Part shown: positions 60,201 through 64,000 of the stretch, one piece after another
Layout: each line of letters starts with the position of its first letter
Numbering within the stretch: the stretch's first letter is position 1
NCBI RefSeq assembly: GCF_000699445.3
Contig: NC_067202.1
Span: forward strand, 16,215,644 to 16,279,643
Source of the DNA: Schistosoma haematobium
Lineage: Eukaryota > Platyhelminthes > Trematoda > Strigeidida > Schistosomatidae
Direction: 5' to 3'
Length of the DNA: 64,000 bases
The notes under the pieces: model-generated
The model's input: only the letters and a program-made list of their open reading frames with translations
Database searches by the model: none
What the model was told of the DNA's origin: nothing
Program-made: the position numbers and the translations under genes

Positions 60201-62596
60201 AGTACGTGCTACAAATTGGTGGCGGAGGTGGGATTCGAACCCACGCCCTATTACGGACTGATTAGAGAAAAGAAACATTACTTCTGTTTTAAGAAGTATG
60301 AAAACTGACTACAAACCATATTCAGTGAAACTCATGATCGATGATCTCCGTCAACTTCTTTGTTTTAAAAACCCATAAAACACAATTAGACGATTAACTC
60401 ACCATTTATCTTGATACAAATTACCCGATAACAAATTTACACCTGTAAATGATCCAAATATGTTAATTACCAAGCTAATAAACCCGGCCAACAGAGTAGA
60501 CAAGACAAAAAAGTCGCTTAGTACGCTGCACATATATATGATTGCAATGAGTAGGGAATATACTCAAGGTCACCGGTGTTGAAATTAGCTAGTGAGAAAG
60601 ATGTCATGATCACAGTGGATGACAGCCAGCTCGACCCATCAATATACATCGCTCAAATTCACTTAAGAAACTGCGATTCCTGCTTTTATTAGATTCATTT
60701 ACAAGATGTTTATCAAATGTTGTATCACACGTGTTTGTGAAAATCCAGTACACTACTGTGACCAATACCCCTACTGATGTATGGAAATACTTAGATTGAA
60801 CTCAATACTGAGAATAGTGACTACAGTTTTTAAAAAATTTAGTAGAACGAAAACCAACGATAAAAACTTAAATCAACGGAAATTAGAAGACCAAAAACTT
60901 ACATTCATATCTGGGACCGTACCTTCTTTTAGTTCACTTTGAATCTCTTTAACTTGTTGTACCATCAAATTATGATAAAGACGCAATTCAGAACGATGAT
61001 TATCGATTAATTGGGTCTGTGAAGGTTCTAACAATGAATAAGCAATTTTTCGTATTAAATAATTCGCCAGTCAGTAGGCTTAATTTCGATTTACTTTATT
61101 ATTCCACTGATTAAATTGAATAAGAGAACCTGTGTCTTGCGAGCTGATTAAGCCACGTTTATCATATAGTGAGTAATAAGACTACATGGTTAATAAAATA
61201 TTATTAAATGTAGATCGACTCATGATTTTAATCAAACACAACAATCTCCACAACTCCATATTGAAAAGTGTAGATATATTGAAAACGATTATCTGAACGG
61301 CTGAAAGTCGGATGTATAAAAAACAATTTATTTCTGCTCTGAACAACTTAGGTTGTAAACATATTTCAGCACCGCATTATTCATATTATAGATAAACTAA
61401 TGAATTGGAGTATATATTCCATTGCTACTCTATGTGATATGTATTACGTAGCCCCCAAATGCCCTGGTATGGCCGAGAGTGGGGACAGTCCGCTCTCCCT
61501 CTCCAAATGCTCTCACATGGCCACGCGTATACAGCCTCTGCCAGGGAAGTCCTACTCACTGCCTTCTCACATCACGGGGGTGTTGTTTACGAAAATGAGA
61601 GGACGAAAAGCAAATGTCCGGAGCTTTAACCGGATCCCAAACCAATGGTGCACACGGGCTCCAGTATCCTCAATAAACAAATGGCGTATGAACCAATCGT
61701 TGGTCACCGGCTTCCATGGGACTGCATCTCCTTACCATGCTCCACTGCCTTGTGGGTCAGACCTTTAGGTCAAAGGCTCGAGGTGTGGCCCCCTAAGAAA
61801 ACCGCCTGCTTCGGTTTGGGCACCCAGGCAGTATTACAGCCCTCACACATACCGAATGAGATTTGTGTGGCGCATATGTATTTGGTGTCTCTTTGTACCA
61901 ATATCTATGTGTTAAAATAAATAAATAAATGTATTACGTAGGAGGAATTAAAAGTAATCCTCACATAATTTAAGGATCCATGGCTTACTGATCAAAACAC
62001 TCAACTTCAAACAGTTCAGTCCTAAATTTAAATCCCACCATTTCATCTTATTTGATTTGAAAAAGTGGGTATTATCAAGAGTTACTCCAAGAAATACAGG
62101 GATGAAGCAGAATAATTGATCACCGATCACGTGTTATGATTAAAATAAAAAATCCGAAAGTGAAAATATAAGTATACATACAAAGTTTGGAGTTAGTCAA
62201 TGAGAAGAAATCAAATATATATTTAAACTTACCATATATATTTACGTCTTCTGACTTTAATTGTGCAGTGCCTACTTTTGAACTACCAAGTGCTATAACC
62301 CATCTTTGTCGATCTGCCCGCGATAAAGCACGCAAATAATATCTTTGTTCACCAAGGATCAAATCAAATCTTCGTGGATCGGAACTATGAACTGTATCAT
62401 TTGTACGCAATAAACTAGCAGTATTTACATGAAACTCACCTATAACATCACATACAGATAATTTGACCGATCCTTTACATCCACTATTCATTTCTTCTTT
62501 GGATCGATAGTACGACAGAACTCCATCGTCCAAAATGAAATATCGTTGTTGCCAACCACTAACATAATTTGTCCATTTTAACAAAATACCCTCCAT
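28742..62596 (-). CDS. PLEKHA8: PLEKHA8/FAPP2-like glycolipid-transfer protein gene, 8 coding exons
   Basis: Complete model: 62440-62596, 62233-62391, 60903-61027, 46159-46367, 44283-44411, 40906-41433, 31633-31804, 28742-29023. All phases agree, giving 586 residues (human FAPP2 is about 519 as I recall). Residues 1-95 are a PH domain with the FAPP hallmark [10 protein letters not shown], including Lys7 and Arg18 that bind Golgi PI4P. Next come [14 protein letters not shown] (human SELRLYCDLLMQQV) and [15 protein letters not shown]. From about residue 255 lies a GLTP fold ([38 protein letters not shown]). FAPP2 moves glucosylceramide from cis- to trans-Golgi (family knowledge). One intron is GC-AG and one is only 48 nt. 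The gene spans 34 kb because of transposon-filled introns. Confidence 0.93.
29085..29345 (+). repeat. LTR-like repeat, partial, in PLEKHA8 intron
   Basis: AAATCTTGTAAAAATGTATA to TTGGCGGTATCATTATG, homologous to 27180-27229 plus 27705-27915 with no insertion. Confidence 0.65.
29350..30840 (-). other. PLEKHA8 intron, unannotated part
   Basis: No coding exon recognised. Contains a (GT)n tract near 30117-30136 and two near-duplicate 30-bp units around CACATCGAAATTAACATGGT / CACAGAAATTAACATGATGA at 30258-30320. Confidence 0.4.
30845..31322 (-). repeat. SINE-480, full length
   Basis: ATATTTATTTATTTGAACAC (reverse tail) through CATACCAGGGCATTTGGGGG (reverse head). Well preserved. 300 bp downstream in transcript order from exon 31633-31804. 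Confidence 0.85.
31633..31804 (-). CDS. PLEKHA8: PLEKHA8 exon (GLTP core with ligand histidine)
   Basis: 172 nt, acceptor TTATATAG, donor ATG/GTAAGT, phase 2 in and phase 0 out. Joined to the previous exon it gives [14 protein letters not shown] (human LWLKRGLKFLKGF). It ends with [20 protein letters not shown] (human AYGKTLRQHHGWVVRGVFAL). His483 is the residue equivalent to the GLTP ligand-contact histidine. Confidence 0.92.
31810..33185 (-). other. PLEKHA8 intron, unannotated part
   Basis: AT-rich, no repeat or exon recognised. The 61- to 70-codon frames here lack motifs. Confidence 0.4.
33263..34058 (+). mobile_element. RTE-like family B insertion with 13-bp target duplication
   Basis: 796 bp flanked by ATGTAGTCGGTTG (33250-33262 and 34059-34071). 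Encodes the RT C-terminus from [20 protein letters not shown] (FADD catalytic box) through [20 protein letters not shown] and [20 protein letters not shown], with one frameshift near 33670. Ends ACAGGCGTAGGTAAGTA. The 13-bp duplication is typical of target-primed reverse transcription. Confidence 0.9.
34640..34664. repeat. (CA)n microsatellite
   Basis: About 11 CA units inside the right arm of the fold-back element; the left arm has only TGTATGTG at the same place. Confidence 0.85.
35195..35300 (+). repeat. SINE2 tail
   Basis: GATAGCATTCGATCTGTATCAAG and CAGTGATCAATGAATTGTA match 35570-35630. It precedes another SINE2 head, giving a partial tandem. Confidence 0.6.
35320..35640 (+). repeat. 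tRNA-headed SINE2, near full length
   Basis: Head ACCCGGATAACCCAGTGGTAA (A box) and CAGGATCGAATCC (B box) give a tRNA-derived promoter. Body includes GGTACACCTTGCTGACAAG; tail GTCACTTAGACTAGTCGCCA to GTGATCAATTGTGAA. No hammerhead core. Confidence 0.75.
36498..36600 (-). repeat. tRNA-like SINE head, inverted
   Basis: On the minus strand GTGTTAAGTTGTTTG and GGGTTCGAATCCCACAC resemble A-box region and a perfect B box. No cloverleaf acceptor stem, so not a tRNA gene. Confidence 0.5.
36610..37685 (-). other. PLEKHA8 intron, unannotated part
   Basis: AT-rich with short GT/GGTGTG repeats at 36903-36930. No gene or repeat family recognised. Confidence 0.4.
37690..37835 (-). mobile_element. RTE-like family A fragment
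   Basis: TTTCTTCCAGCCTACTCC and GGCAAGCGGACGATG align with 38553-38690. Degenerate. Confidence 0.55.
38147..38925 (-). mobile_element. RTE-like family A element, 5'-truncated, 188-codon ORF
   Basis: Minus-strand frame 38344-38907 encodes the RT C-terminus: [79 protein letters not shown] and ends [10 protein letters not shown]. The conserved 3' UTR (38147-38343) ends at the CAGTCAGTCAGCTACAACG motif. Best-preserved family-A copy here. Confidence 0.88.
39185..39260 (-). mobile_element. RTE-like family A 3' terminus
   Basis: CAGTCAGTCAGTTGC...ACGTACGTACGTTTATCAGTTCAAG matches the terminal 70 bp of family A. Confidence 0.55.
39830..40312 (+). repeat. LTR-like repeat
   Basis: Third homologue of the 26986 repeat, without the nested solo LTR: TTCCTCTTATTATAAGC, CTGCCTCCCACGTTCACAG, GTTGATATATAAACCC (TATA-like), GTTCTGGACTCAAGTGG, ACGTCATCGGTTTGG. 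Confidence 0.65.
40495..40560 (+). repeat. Smα-type hammerhead remnant
   Basis: ATATCCAGCT...GGATGAAA...CCTGGATTTTATTGCTAGCC retains stem I (TCCAG/CTGGA) and GAAA, but the CUGAUGA core and stem II are deleted. Resembles the 3' part of Smα elements. Confidence 0.6.
40591..40776 (-). repeat. Hammerhead-SINE, inverted half of a palindrome
   Basis: Antisense tail (GAAGCTAGACCACCATGGG), ribozyme (40674-40719) and B box (ACATTCGAACCC) up to CTCGCGC. The ribozyme has intact CUGAGGA and GAAA, but stem II has a C-A mismatch. It joins the sense copy at a shared GCGC (40773-40776). Confidence 0.85.
40773..40870 (+). repeat. Hammerhead-SINE, sense half of a palindrome
   Basis: Starts at the ribozyme with no tRNA head and runs through CCATGGTGGTCTAGCTTCAA to the common 3' end (GATTTCAACCAGTGAAAT). 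Lies 36 bp from PLEKHA8 exon 40906-41433, just inside the intron. Confidence 0.85.
40775..40820 (+). ncRNA. Hammerhead ribozyme, complete core
   Basis: 46 nt: stem I GCACUG/CAGUGC (6 bp), core CUGAGGA (fits CUGANGA), stem II GUCC/GGAC with loop CAUACUA, GAAA, a very short palindromic stem III ACGGCCGU, and cleavage triplet GUC at 40812-40814. The layout is that of schistosome Smα hammerheads with minimal stem III. Activity is inferred from conservation only. Confidence 0.85.
40906..41433 (-). CDS. PLEKHA8: PLEKHA8 exon with Asn/His-rich insertion in the GLTP domain
   Basis: 528 nt, acceptor TTGACAG, donor AG/GTAAGT, phase 2 on both sides. It starts [14 protein letters not shown], then [16 protein letters not shown] (human IPTEAFLASCYAVVP), FLDRL, a run of seven Asn (307-313), and a His/Asn/Thr-rich stretch around residues 350-395. 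It ends in YMAILWLC with Trp433, the residue that stacks on the sugar headgroup in GLTP. The D-x3-N-x2-K headgroup motif expected after FLDRL is not visible. Codons are AAT-rich, but the frame stays open for 175 codons. Confidence 0.88.
41835..42272 (+). repeat. LTR-like repeat
   Basis: GGATCCATTTATGGACCAATAATAAAC to CCCTAATTGGCGGT; same blocks as 39830-40312. A hammerhead-SINE follows within 12 bp. Confidence 0.65.
42284..42450 (+). repeat. Hammerhead-SINE, full length, mutated ribozyme
   Basis: CCGGCTCAGTGGTTTGG head, GGGTTCGGTCGCC (B box lost one match), CTGAGGA and GAAA present, stem II GUCCC/GGGGU held by G-U pairs, but stem III and the cleavage site read CGGTTATA instead of CGGCCGTC. 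The C-to-T and G-to-A changes suggest decay. Confidence 0.8.
42455..43535 (-). other. PLEKHA8 intron, unannotated part
   Basis: A-rich plus strand. Contains stretches like TTTTTGGACATATGGATCACC and AAACTCGGAACTCAAGTATATAA that read like a decayed retroelement, but I could not place them. No exon found. Confidence 0.35.
43537..43705. repeat. Hammerhead-SINE remnants, head to head
   Basis: 43537-43600 is antisense (AGCACTGGGCAGCTGTTTTATCC, decayed ribozyme); 43628-43705 is a sense head (GATGCCAGGCTAACGGTC, GGTTAAGTACTTG). Neither ribozyme is complete. Confidence 0.6.
43770..43945 (-). repeat. SINE2, inverted half
   Basis: Antisense SINE2 head and body (GTGTCACCCAGATTCACAGTC; GGGTACTGTTGCTTCC). 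Meets a sense copy near 43945, head to head. Confidence 0.7.
43945..44225 (+). repeat. SINE2, sense half
   Basis: AACAGGATTGAATCC (B-box-like) through GTCGAGTCACTTGAAATAG to GTGATTTATCAATTGTA. Ends 58 bp from PLEKHA8 exon 44283-44411. Confidence 0.7.
44283..44411 (-). CDS. PLEKHA8: PLEKHA8 exon (linker into GLTP domain)
   Basis: 129 nt, acceptor CATCTTTAG, donor AG/GTAAGT, phase 2 on both sides. It encodes [20 protein letters not shown] and [14 protein letters not shown]. The last part matches the start of the human FAPP2 GLTP region (PTFFSTMNTSF). It is too short to show as a long open frame; it was found from the splice signals and homology. Confidence 0.87.
44590..45460 (+). mobile_element. 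RTE-like family B element, 5'-truncated
   Basis: Frame 44605-45138 encodes [20 protein letters not shown] (catalytic FADD changed to FADY), [33 protein letters not shown] and LRKIFNVC, then a second frame with [16 protein letters not shown]. Ends AGGAGTAACAG near 45447 without the usual GTAA tail. The catalytic change marks it as dead. Confidence 0.85.
45465..46155 (-). other. PLEKHA8 intron, unannotated part
   Basis: Holds a simple-sequence zone at 45870-45960 made of CTAAA/CTAAAT-like units (AACTCTAAATTCTAAATC). No exon. Confidence 0.4.
46159..46367 (-). CDS. PLEKHA8: PLEKHA8 exon with GC donor
   Basis: 209 nt, acceptor TTTAATCAG, phase 0 in and phase 2 out. It encodes [20 protein letters not shown] then [10 protein letters not shown], matching human [20 protein letters not shown]. 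The 3' end is AG/GCAAGT, a non-canonical GC donor with otherwise perfect consensus. The next exon completes AG-T (Ser), so the phase holds. Confidence 0.88.
46370..47560 (-). other. Start of the 14.5-kb PLEKHA8 intron
   Basis: AT-rich with no exon, RNA gene or repeat recognised. Confidence 0.4.
47569..47800. repeat. 67-bp tandem repeat, about 3.4 copies
   Basis: GTCTGG recurs at 47645, 47712 and 47779, and GAGCTGTAC at 47604, 47671 and 47738, a constant 67-bp period. Units are diverged (roughly 70-80% by eye), each with GTCTGGTTCTCCTG and GATTGAGCTGTACTG. Not seen elsewhere in the window. Confidence 0.85.
47857..48318 (+). repeat. SINE-480, full length, young subtype
   Basis: CCCAAATGCCCTGGTATGG head to TGTGTTCAAATAAATGATAAA tail. 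Nearly identical to 61455-61925, sharing TCTCACATCACGGGGGTGTT where other copies have CTCGTGGCGGGGGTGTC. Confidence 0.88.
48700..48825 (-). repeat. Hammerhead-SINE 3' part, inverted
   Basis: TCAATTGAAGCTAGACCATC tail and decayed ribozyme (CTCCGCAGCAGTGCGC: core changed to CUGCGGA). Head absent. Confidence 0.7.
49480..50960 (-). mobile_element. RTE-like family B element with endonuclease, RT core deleted
   Basis: Minus strand, in order: about 50950-50740 broken N-terminus; 50822-50442 endonuclease with [20 protein letters not shown] and [13 protein letters not shown] (catalytic GDxxA box altered to GDLSA), [20 protein letters not shown]; 50411-50118 with [18 protein letters not shown] (the SDH catalytic motif); then an RT remnant at 49640-49480 with [15 protein letters not shown] and [11 protein letters not shown]. 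The RT catalytic core between is missing. Confidence 0.85.
50961..51147 (-). repeat. Hammerhead-SINE, full length and best preserved
   Basis: On the minus strand: A box GGCTCAGTGGTCCAG, perfect B box GGTTCGAATCC (51081-51091), complete hammerhead (51014-51059), and tail with GGTGGTCTAACGTCAATCGG. About 187 bp. Abuts the RTE endonuclease remnant at 50960 and is 70 bp from an (AT)n tract. Confidence 0.88.
51014..51059 (-). ncRNA. Hammerhead ribozyme, complete core
   Basis: 46 nt: stem I GCACUG/CAGUGC, core CUGAGGA, stem II GUCC/GGAC with loop CACGAUA, GAAA, palindromic stem III ACGGCCGU, cleavage triplet GUC. Identical to 40775-40820 except in loop II, as expected for a structure under selection or recent spread. 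In PLEKHA8 pre-mRNA orientation, so it would be transcribed with the intron. Confidence 0.87.
51219..51262. repeat. (AT)n microsatellite
   Basis: About 21 perfect AT units. Confidence 0.95.
51690..51960 (-). mobile_element. RTE-like family A 3' UTR fragment
   Basis: AACCTGGTAAATATGTGTACATCGG and TTGCCAGACTAAACATCAATG align with 60-130 and 38160-38220. Degenerate. Confidence 0.55.
51965..52445 (-). other. PLEKHA8 intron, unannotated part
   Basis: AT-rich, nothing recognised. Confidence 0.4.
52450..52645 (+). repeat. SINE-480, internally deleted
   Basis: AAGGGCCGGAACAGTCCGCTTTCCC (head) jumps to GGGCTAAAGGCTCGAG (3' half), then GTTTGGGCACTTGGGCAGT and an AATAAATGAATTAA tail. About 270 bp of the middle are missing. 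Confidence 0.7.
52745..52905 (+). repeat. Smα-like SINE with inactivated hammerhead
   Basis: TTAGACAGCTCAGTGGATAA (A box), GGCACTGGCATGAAC, then 52831-52873: TCCAG/CTGGG stem I, core CTGGCGA (should be CUGANGA; the invariant A6 is G), GAAA, and ACGCGCATC at the cleavage site. Order of parts matches Smα of Schistosoma mansoni. Core change predicts no activity. Confidence 0.75.
53052..55760 (-). mobile_element. Ty3/gypsy internal region, inverted left arm
   Basis: 2709 bp, reverse complement of 56095-58803. Reads from gag C-terminus through protease ([11 protein letters not shown]), RT ([26 protein letters not shown]), RNase H ([18 protein letters not shown]) into the integrase zinc finger, where it stops abruptly at RFWWPS and joins unrelated sequence. 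Frames 55136-54318, 54310-54047 and 54107-52980 are this arm's broken pol. Confidence 0.9.
55761..56487 (+). pseudogene. Ty3/gypsy gag, 5'-truncated
   Basis: The 334-bp centre of the palindrome (55761-56094) plus the start of the right arm encode a capsid-like gag: [74 protein letters not shown] frame slip near 56296 and a TAG near 56486 (both also in the left arm) break it. The gag N-terminus and leader are missing; the open frame to the left of 55761 is antisense of the other arm. A C-x2-C-x9-C knuckle ([14 protein letters not shown]) follows at 56515-56560. Confidence 0.85.
56095..58803 (+). repeat. Right arm of gypsy palindrome
   Basis: Near-identical inverted copy of 53052-55760. Differences noticed: homopolymer lengths (A6/A7, A4/A5, T5/T4, G3/G2) and one ATG/ATA substitution. 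The arms are the same length because the indels cancel. Confidence 0.9.
56488..59901 (+). pseudogene. Ty3/gypsy pol (protease, RT, RNase H, integrase), broken
   Basis: Domain order PR-RT-RH-INT marks Ty3/gypsy. Protease DTGAS; RT YLDD; RNase H DTDASS and RTDHRAL; integrase HHCC finger (HRELGHSGK...CKNCSTC) and D, D, E at [18 protein letters not shown] and [11 protein letters not shown]-terminal [20 protein letters not shown]. Lesions: G loss at about 56489, A-run one short at 57501-57507, T-run one short at 57775-57778, and Glu-to-TAA at 59014-59016. The polypurine tract encodes the last residues, and the stop codon lies within the LTR start (ATG TAG). The CX2CX9C finger recalls the CsRn1/Kabuki group known from trematodes. 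Confidence 0.9.
59881..59896 (+). other. Polypurine tract
   Basis: GGAGAGAGGGGGTAA directly before the LTR, the plus-strand primer for retrotransposon cDNA. It doubles as coding sequence for the pol C-terminus. Confidence 0.85.
59897..60213 (+). repeat. Ty3/gypsy LTR (317 bp)
   Basis: Bounded by perfect 7-bp inverted termini TGTAGCA and TGCTACA. Preceded by the polypurine tract and followed after 3 bp by a primer-binding site, so both faces of a retroviral LTR are present. No second copy of this LTR elsewhere in the window. Confidence 0.9.
60217..60255 (+). other. Primer-binding site, tRNA-Leu-like, then leader stub
   Basis: Starts TGGTGGCGGAGGTGGG, 3 bp after the LTR. Its complement spells CCA plus a 7-nt acceptor strand and a complete T arm (GTGGG TTCGAAT CCCAC), resembling eukaryotic tRNA-Leu 3' halves. 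The match extends over about 28 nt. The leader ends around 60255, where ordinary intron resumes. Confidence 0.75.
60256..60895 (-). other. PLEKHA8 intron, unannotated part
   Basis: AT-rich, no repeat recognised up to exon 60903-61027. Confidence 0.4.
60903..61027 (-). CDS. PLEKHA8: PLEKHA8 exon (helical linker)
   Basis: 125 nt, acceptor CATTGTTAG, donor AAT/GTAAGT, phase 1 in and phase 0 out. It encodes [20 protein letters not shown] and [13 protein letters not shown], matching the conserved FAPP1/FAPP2 segment SELRLYCDLLMQQVHTIQE. It is likely a coiled or helical segment between the PH and GLTP domains. Confidence 0.9.
61030..61450 (-). other. PLEKHA8 intron, unannotated part
   Basis: AT-rich, nothing recognised before the SINE-480 at 61455. 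Confidence 0.4.
61455..61925 (+). repeat. SINE-480, full length, young subtype
   Basis: CCCCCAAATGCCCTGGTATGG head with an A-box-like TGGCCGAGAGTGG, tail AAAATAAATAAATAAATG. Differs from 47857-48318 at only a handful of positions. Open frames of 91-122 codons are by-products. Confidence 0.88.
62233..62391 (-). CDS. PLEKHA8: PLEKHA8 exon 2 (C-terminal half of PH domain)
   Basis: 159 nt beginning after the 48-nt micro-intron (acceptor GATACAG) and ending G/GTAAGT. It encodes [20 protein letters not shown] then [19 protein letters not shown], matching human [20 protein letters not shown] and AAERQRWLVALGSSK. The latter is the C-terminal helix of the PH domain. Confidence 0.9.
62392..62439 (-). 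other. 48-nt micro-intron in PLEKHA8
   Basis: The open frame does not break here, but the segment starts AG/GTGAGT and ends ATACAG/TT, is 48 nt (a multiple of 3), and encodes 16 residues absent from human FAPP1/FAPP2. Removing it makes [15 protein letters not shown] colinear with human [15 protein letters not shown]. Very short introns near the 5' end are a known habit of schistosome genes. Confidence 0.8.
62440..62596 (-). CDS. PLEKHA8: PLEKHA8 exon 1 with start codon (PH domain)
   Basis: 157 nt from ATG at 62596. It begins [20 protein letters not shown], colinear with human [20 protein letters not shown], which fixes the start. Lys7 and Arg18 are the PI4P-contact residues in FAPP PH domains, and the Trp-Thr-Asn-Tyr loop is the membrane-inserting wedge. 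The 5' UTR may contain a further acceptor (CGACAG, about 15 nt upstream). Confidence 0.93.
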
Positions 62597-62599
62597 TAT

Positions 62600-64000
62600 A
62601 TCAAACTAAACTGTCGATTTATCTGAGCAACTTATCTAAAATTAACAATGGAGGCAAATCATGGAAAAACTAAATTCAGTACATTGATAGTATGCTGAAT
62701 CCCCAGAAAAAATATCAATAATTCTACATAATTTAGCGTGACATTTTGCGGGGTTACTTGACTTGTTTATCTAACAGTTCTTATGACAAGGAGTGTAACA
62801 AACTAGATAGTTGAGAAGGGTGATGATACAGTCAAGCACCTGACTGAAATCGCAAACCACATAACTAATTATAAAACGTTGGCTATAAGTAGTGCATAAC
62901 CTTTTACACAGCACACGAATGAATAATTTATTAAGAATCCTAAATAAAGTATTCTCCTTGAGATTCTTACTCACAGTAAATATAACTGAGAAAGCTACTC
63001 CGAATGCAACAACACTAACAAAATGATGCTCTCTGAAAAAGTGACCAATGGCACATTGTGAGAAAAGTTGGTGTTTATCAGTAAAAGCAGCTTTTCCAAT
63101 ATACTGCAGCTAAAGATATTCAATTGATGTTATCTCTAAACGACTGTTCGTTAAACTATATGAGAAGTCTCATGGTGTGCAAACGCTTTTGAGGATGATG
63201 GAAAGCATTGGAAAATAAGTGTGATGTCTTATAACACTGATTGAGGCTGTTAATTAACATCTAACGAATGTCAACGCATTCTGCATCAAGTTGCTGCGAA
63301 ATTGTTCAGAAGTGCAATAGACGTAAATGTAGTTATAAATCCAATGAAATTAGCTCAGTCTACCACAATTAGGACAATTAAGTAGTGATAACAGTCGTCA
63401 CAACAGACGTAATATGTATGCTATCATAATTCATCTTACTAATAACCATGCAAAAGCTAAAATTACCACCGCTTCATGGATTAAGATAACCAATTATTGG
63501 TTCTGGGACGGAGATACCTAACTTGGAAATCTACATTTGTATATGGCACTATGACATTGTAAACTAATTTTGCCTAACATCTCGGTTGATGATAGGATTA
63601 CCCACTTAACAAGATCCAAGTGGTAGTTTGTAAAAACGCATATAGAGACAATAAAAACCTATTTCAGTTTTCTACAATTACGAATTACAATTTAGAATTC
63701 AGTCAGGTTAGGTAAGTGACTATTAGTGAAGAATTGACAAGGTATTATATTCCGAGCTCTATACAATGACGAGTGGTAAGTAAAACCATTTTCGTATGTA
63801 AAGAGTGAATATCAAAGTTATTGGGAAAAAAATCAAAGTTACCACTATTGTCGTACATATATAATACTGGAATGTGCAACGTTTCTCCCTAAATTCTCTA
63901 CCTCCAAACATTGATTCCTGTTTTGCGAAATAAGACCGGAATGCTTACGTTCGAGGCCCAGTGACCTTCTTGACTAAATAATAGACAACCTTTTATTAAC
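62600..64000 (-). other. Upstream flank of PLEKHA8
   Basis: No coding frame, RNA gene or recognised repeat. The PLEKHA8 promoter and any 5' UTR exon should be here, but no TATA box or initiator can be assigned with confidence. Confidence 0.4.

Noticed and set aside
60217..60255. tRNA gene on the minus strand
   Set aside because: Only the 3' half of a tRNA is present, and it starts 3 bp after an LTR, so it is a primer-binding site.
62233..62596. Single long first exon of PLEKHA8 including residues between CDVI and VHSS
   Set aside because: The 16 extra residues are flanked by GTGAGT and ACAG and are absent from homologues; a 48-nt intron explains the frame better.

Overview
The window looks like a stretch of a schistosome (blood fluke, Schistosoma) nuclear genome. 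It is AT-rich, has long introns packed with interspersed repeats, and carries a repeat community typical of that genus: RTE-like and CR1/Perere-3-like non-LTR elements, a Ty3/gypsy element, Smα-type hammerhead SINEs and solo LTRs. The species is not determined from sequence alone. There are no bacterial-style operons, CRISPR arrays, rRNA genes or intact tRNA genes.

Two host genes, both on the minus strand, account for all convincing non-transposon coding sequence. Upstream gene (28742-62596): a PLEKHA8/FAPP2-like lipid-transfer protein. I could join eight coding exons with consistent splice phases from ATG to stop (586 codons). They give a PI4P-type PH domain, a short helical region and a glycolipid-transfer (GLTP) fold. 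Downstream gene (1172-21008): WDR75 (UTP17), a twin beta-propeller protein of the small-subunit processome. Nine exons from 18779 down to the stop at 1172 join in one open frame of 701 codons. A tenth exon at 20943-21008 encodes an earlier WD blade. The N-terminus and about 100 residues between that exon and the next were not found.

Layout. 1-21 kb: WDR75 exons separated by 3' ends of RTE-like elements, a ~0.48 kb dispersed SINE-like repeat ('SINE-480' here), and a 470-bp near-perfect inverted repeat around one exon. 21-28.7 kb: intergenic; two CR1/Perere-3-like copies, one split by a solo LTR, and an LTR-like repeat split by a second solo LTR. 28.7-46.4 kb: 3' half of PLEKHA8, with a fold-back element, tRNA-headed SINEs and hammerhead-SINEs. 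46.4-60.9 kb: one 14.5-kb intron holding a 67-bp tandem repeat, an RTE endonuclease fragment, an intact-looking hammerhead SINE, and a Ty3/gypsy element rearranged into a 2.7-kb-arm palindrome followed by an LTR and primer-binding site. 60.9-62.6 kb: 5' exons of PLEKHA8. 62.6-64 kb: upstream flank without recognisable genes.

The most useful leads are: hammerhead-bearing SINEs with a complete ribozyme core, often in head-to-head pairs; the palindromic gypsy element and its LTR-PBS junction, which may be biological or an assembly artefact; a 48-nt in-frame micro-intron inside the PLEKHA8 PH domain; and a GLTP domain in which the usual headgroup-binding Asp-Asn-Lys motif is not visible.
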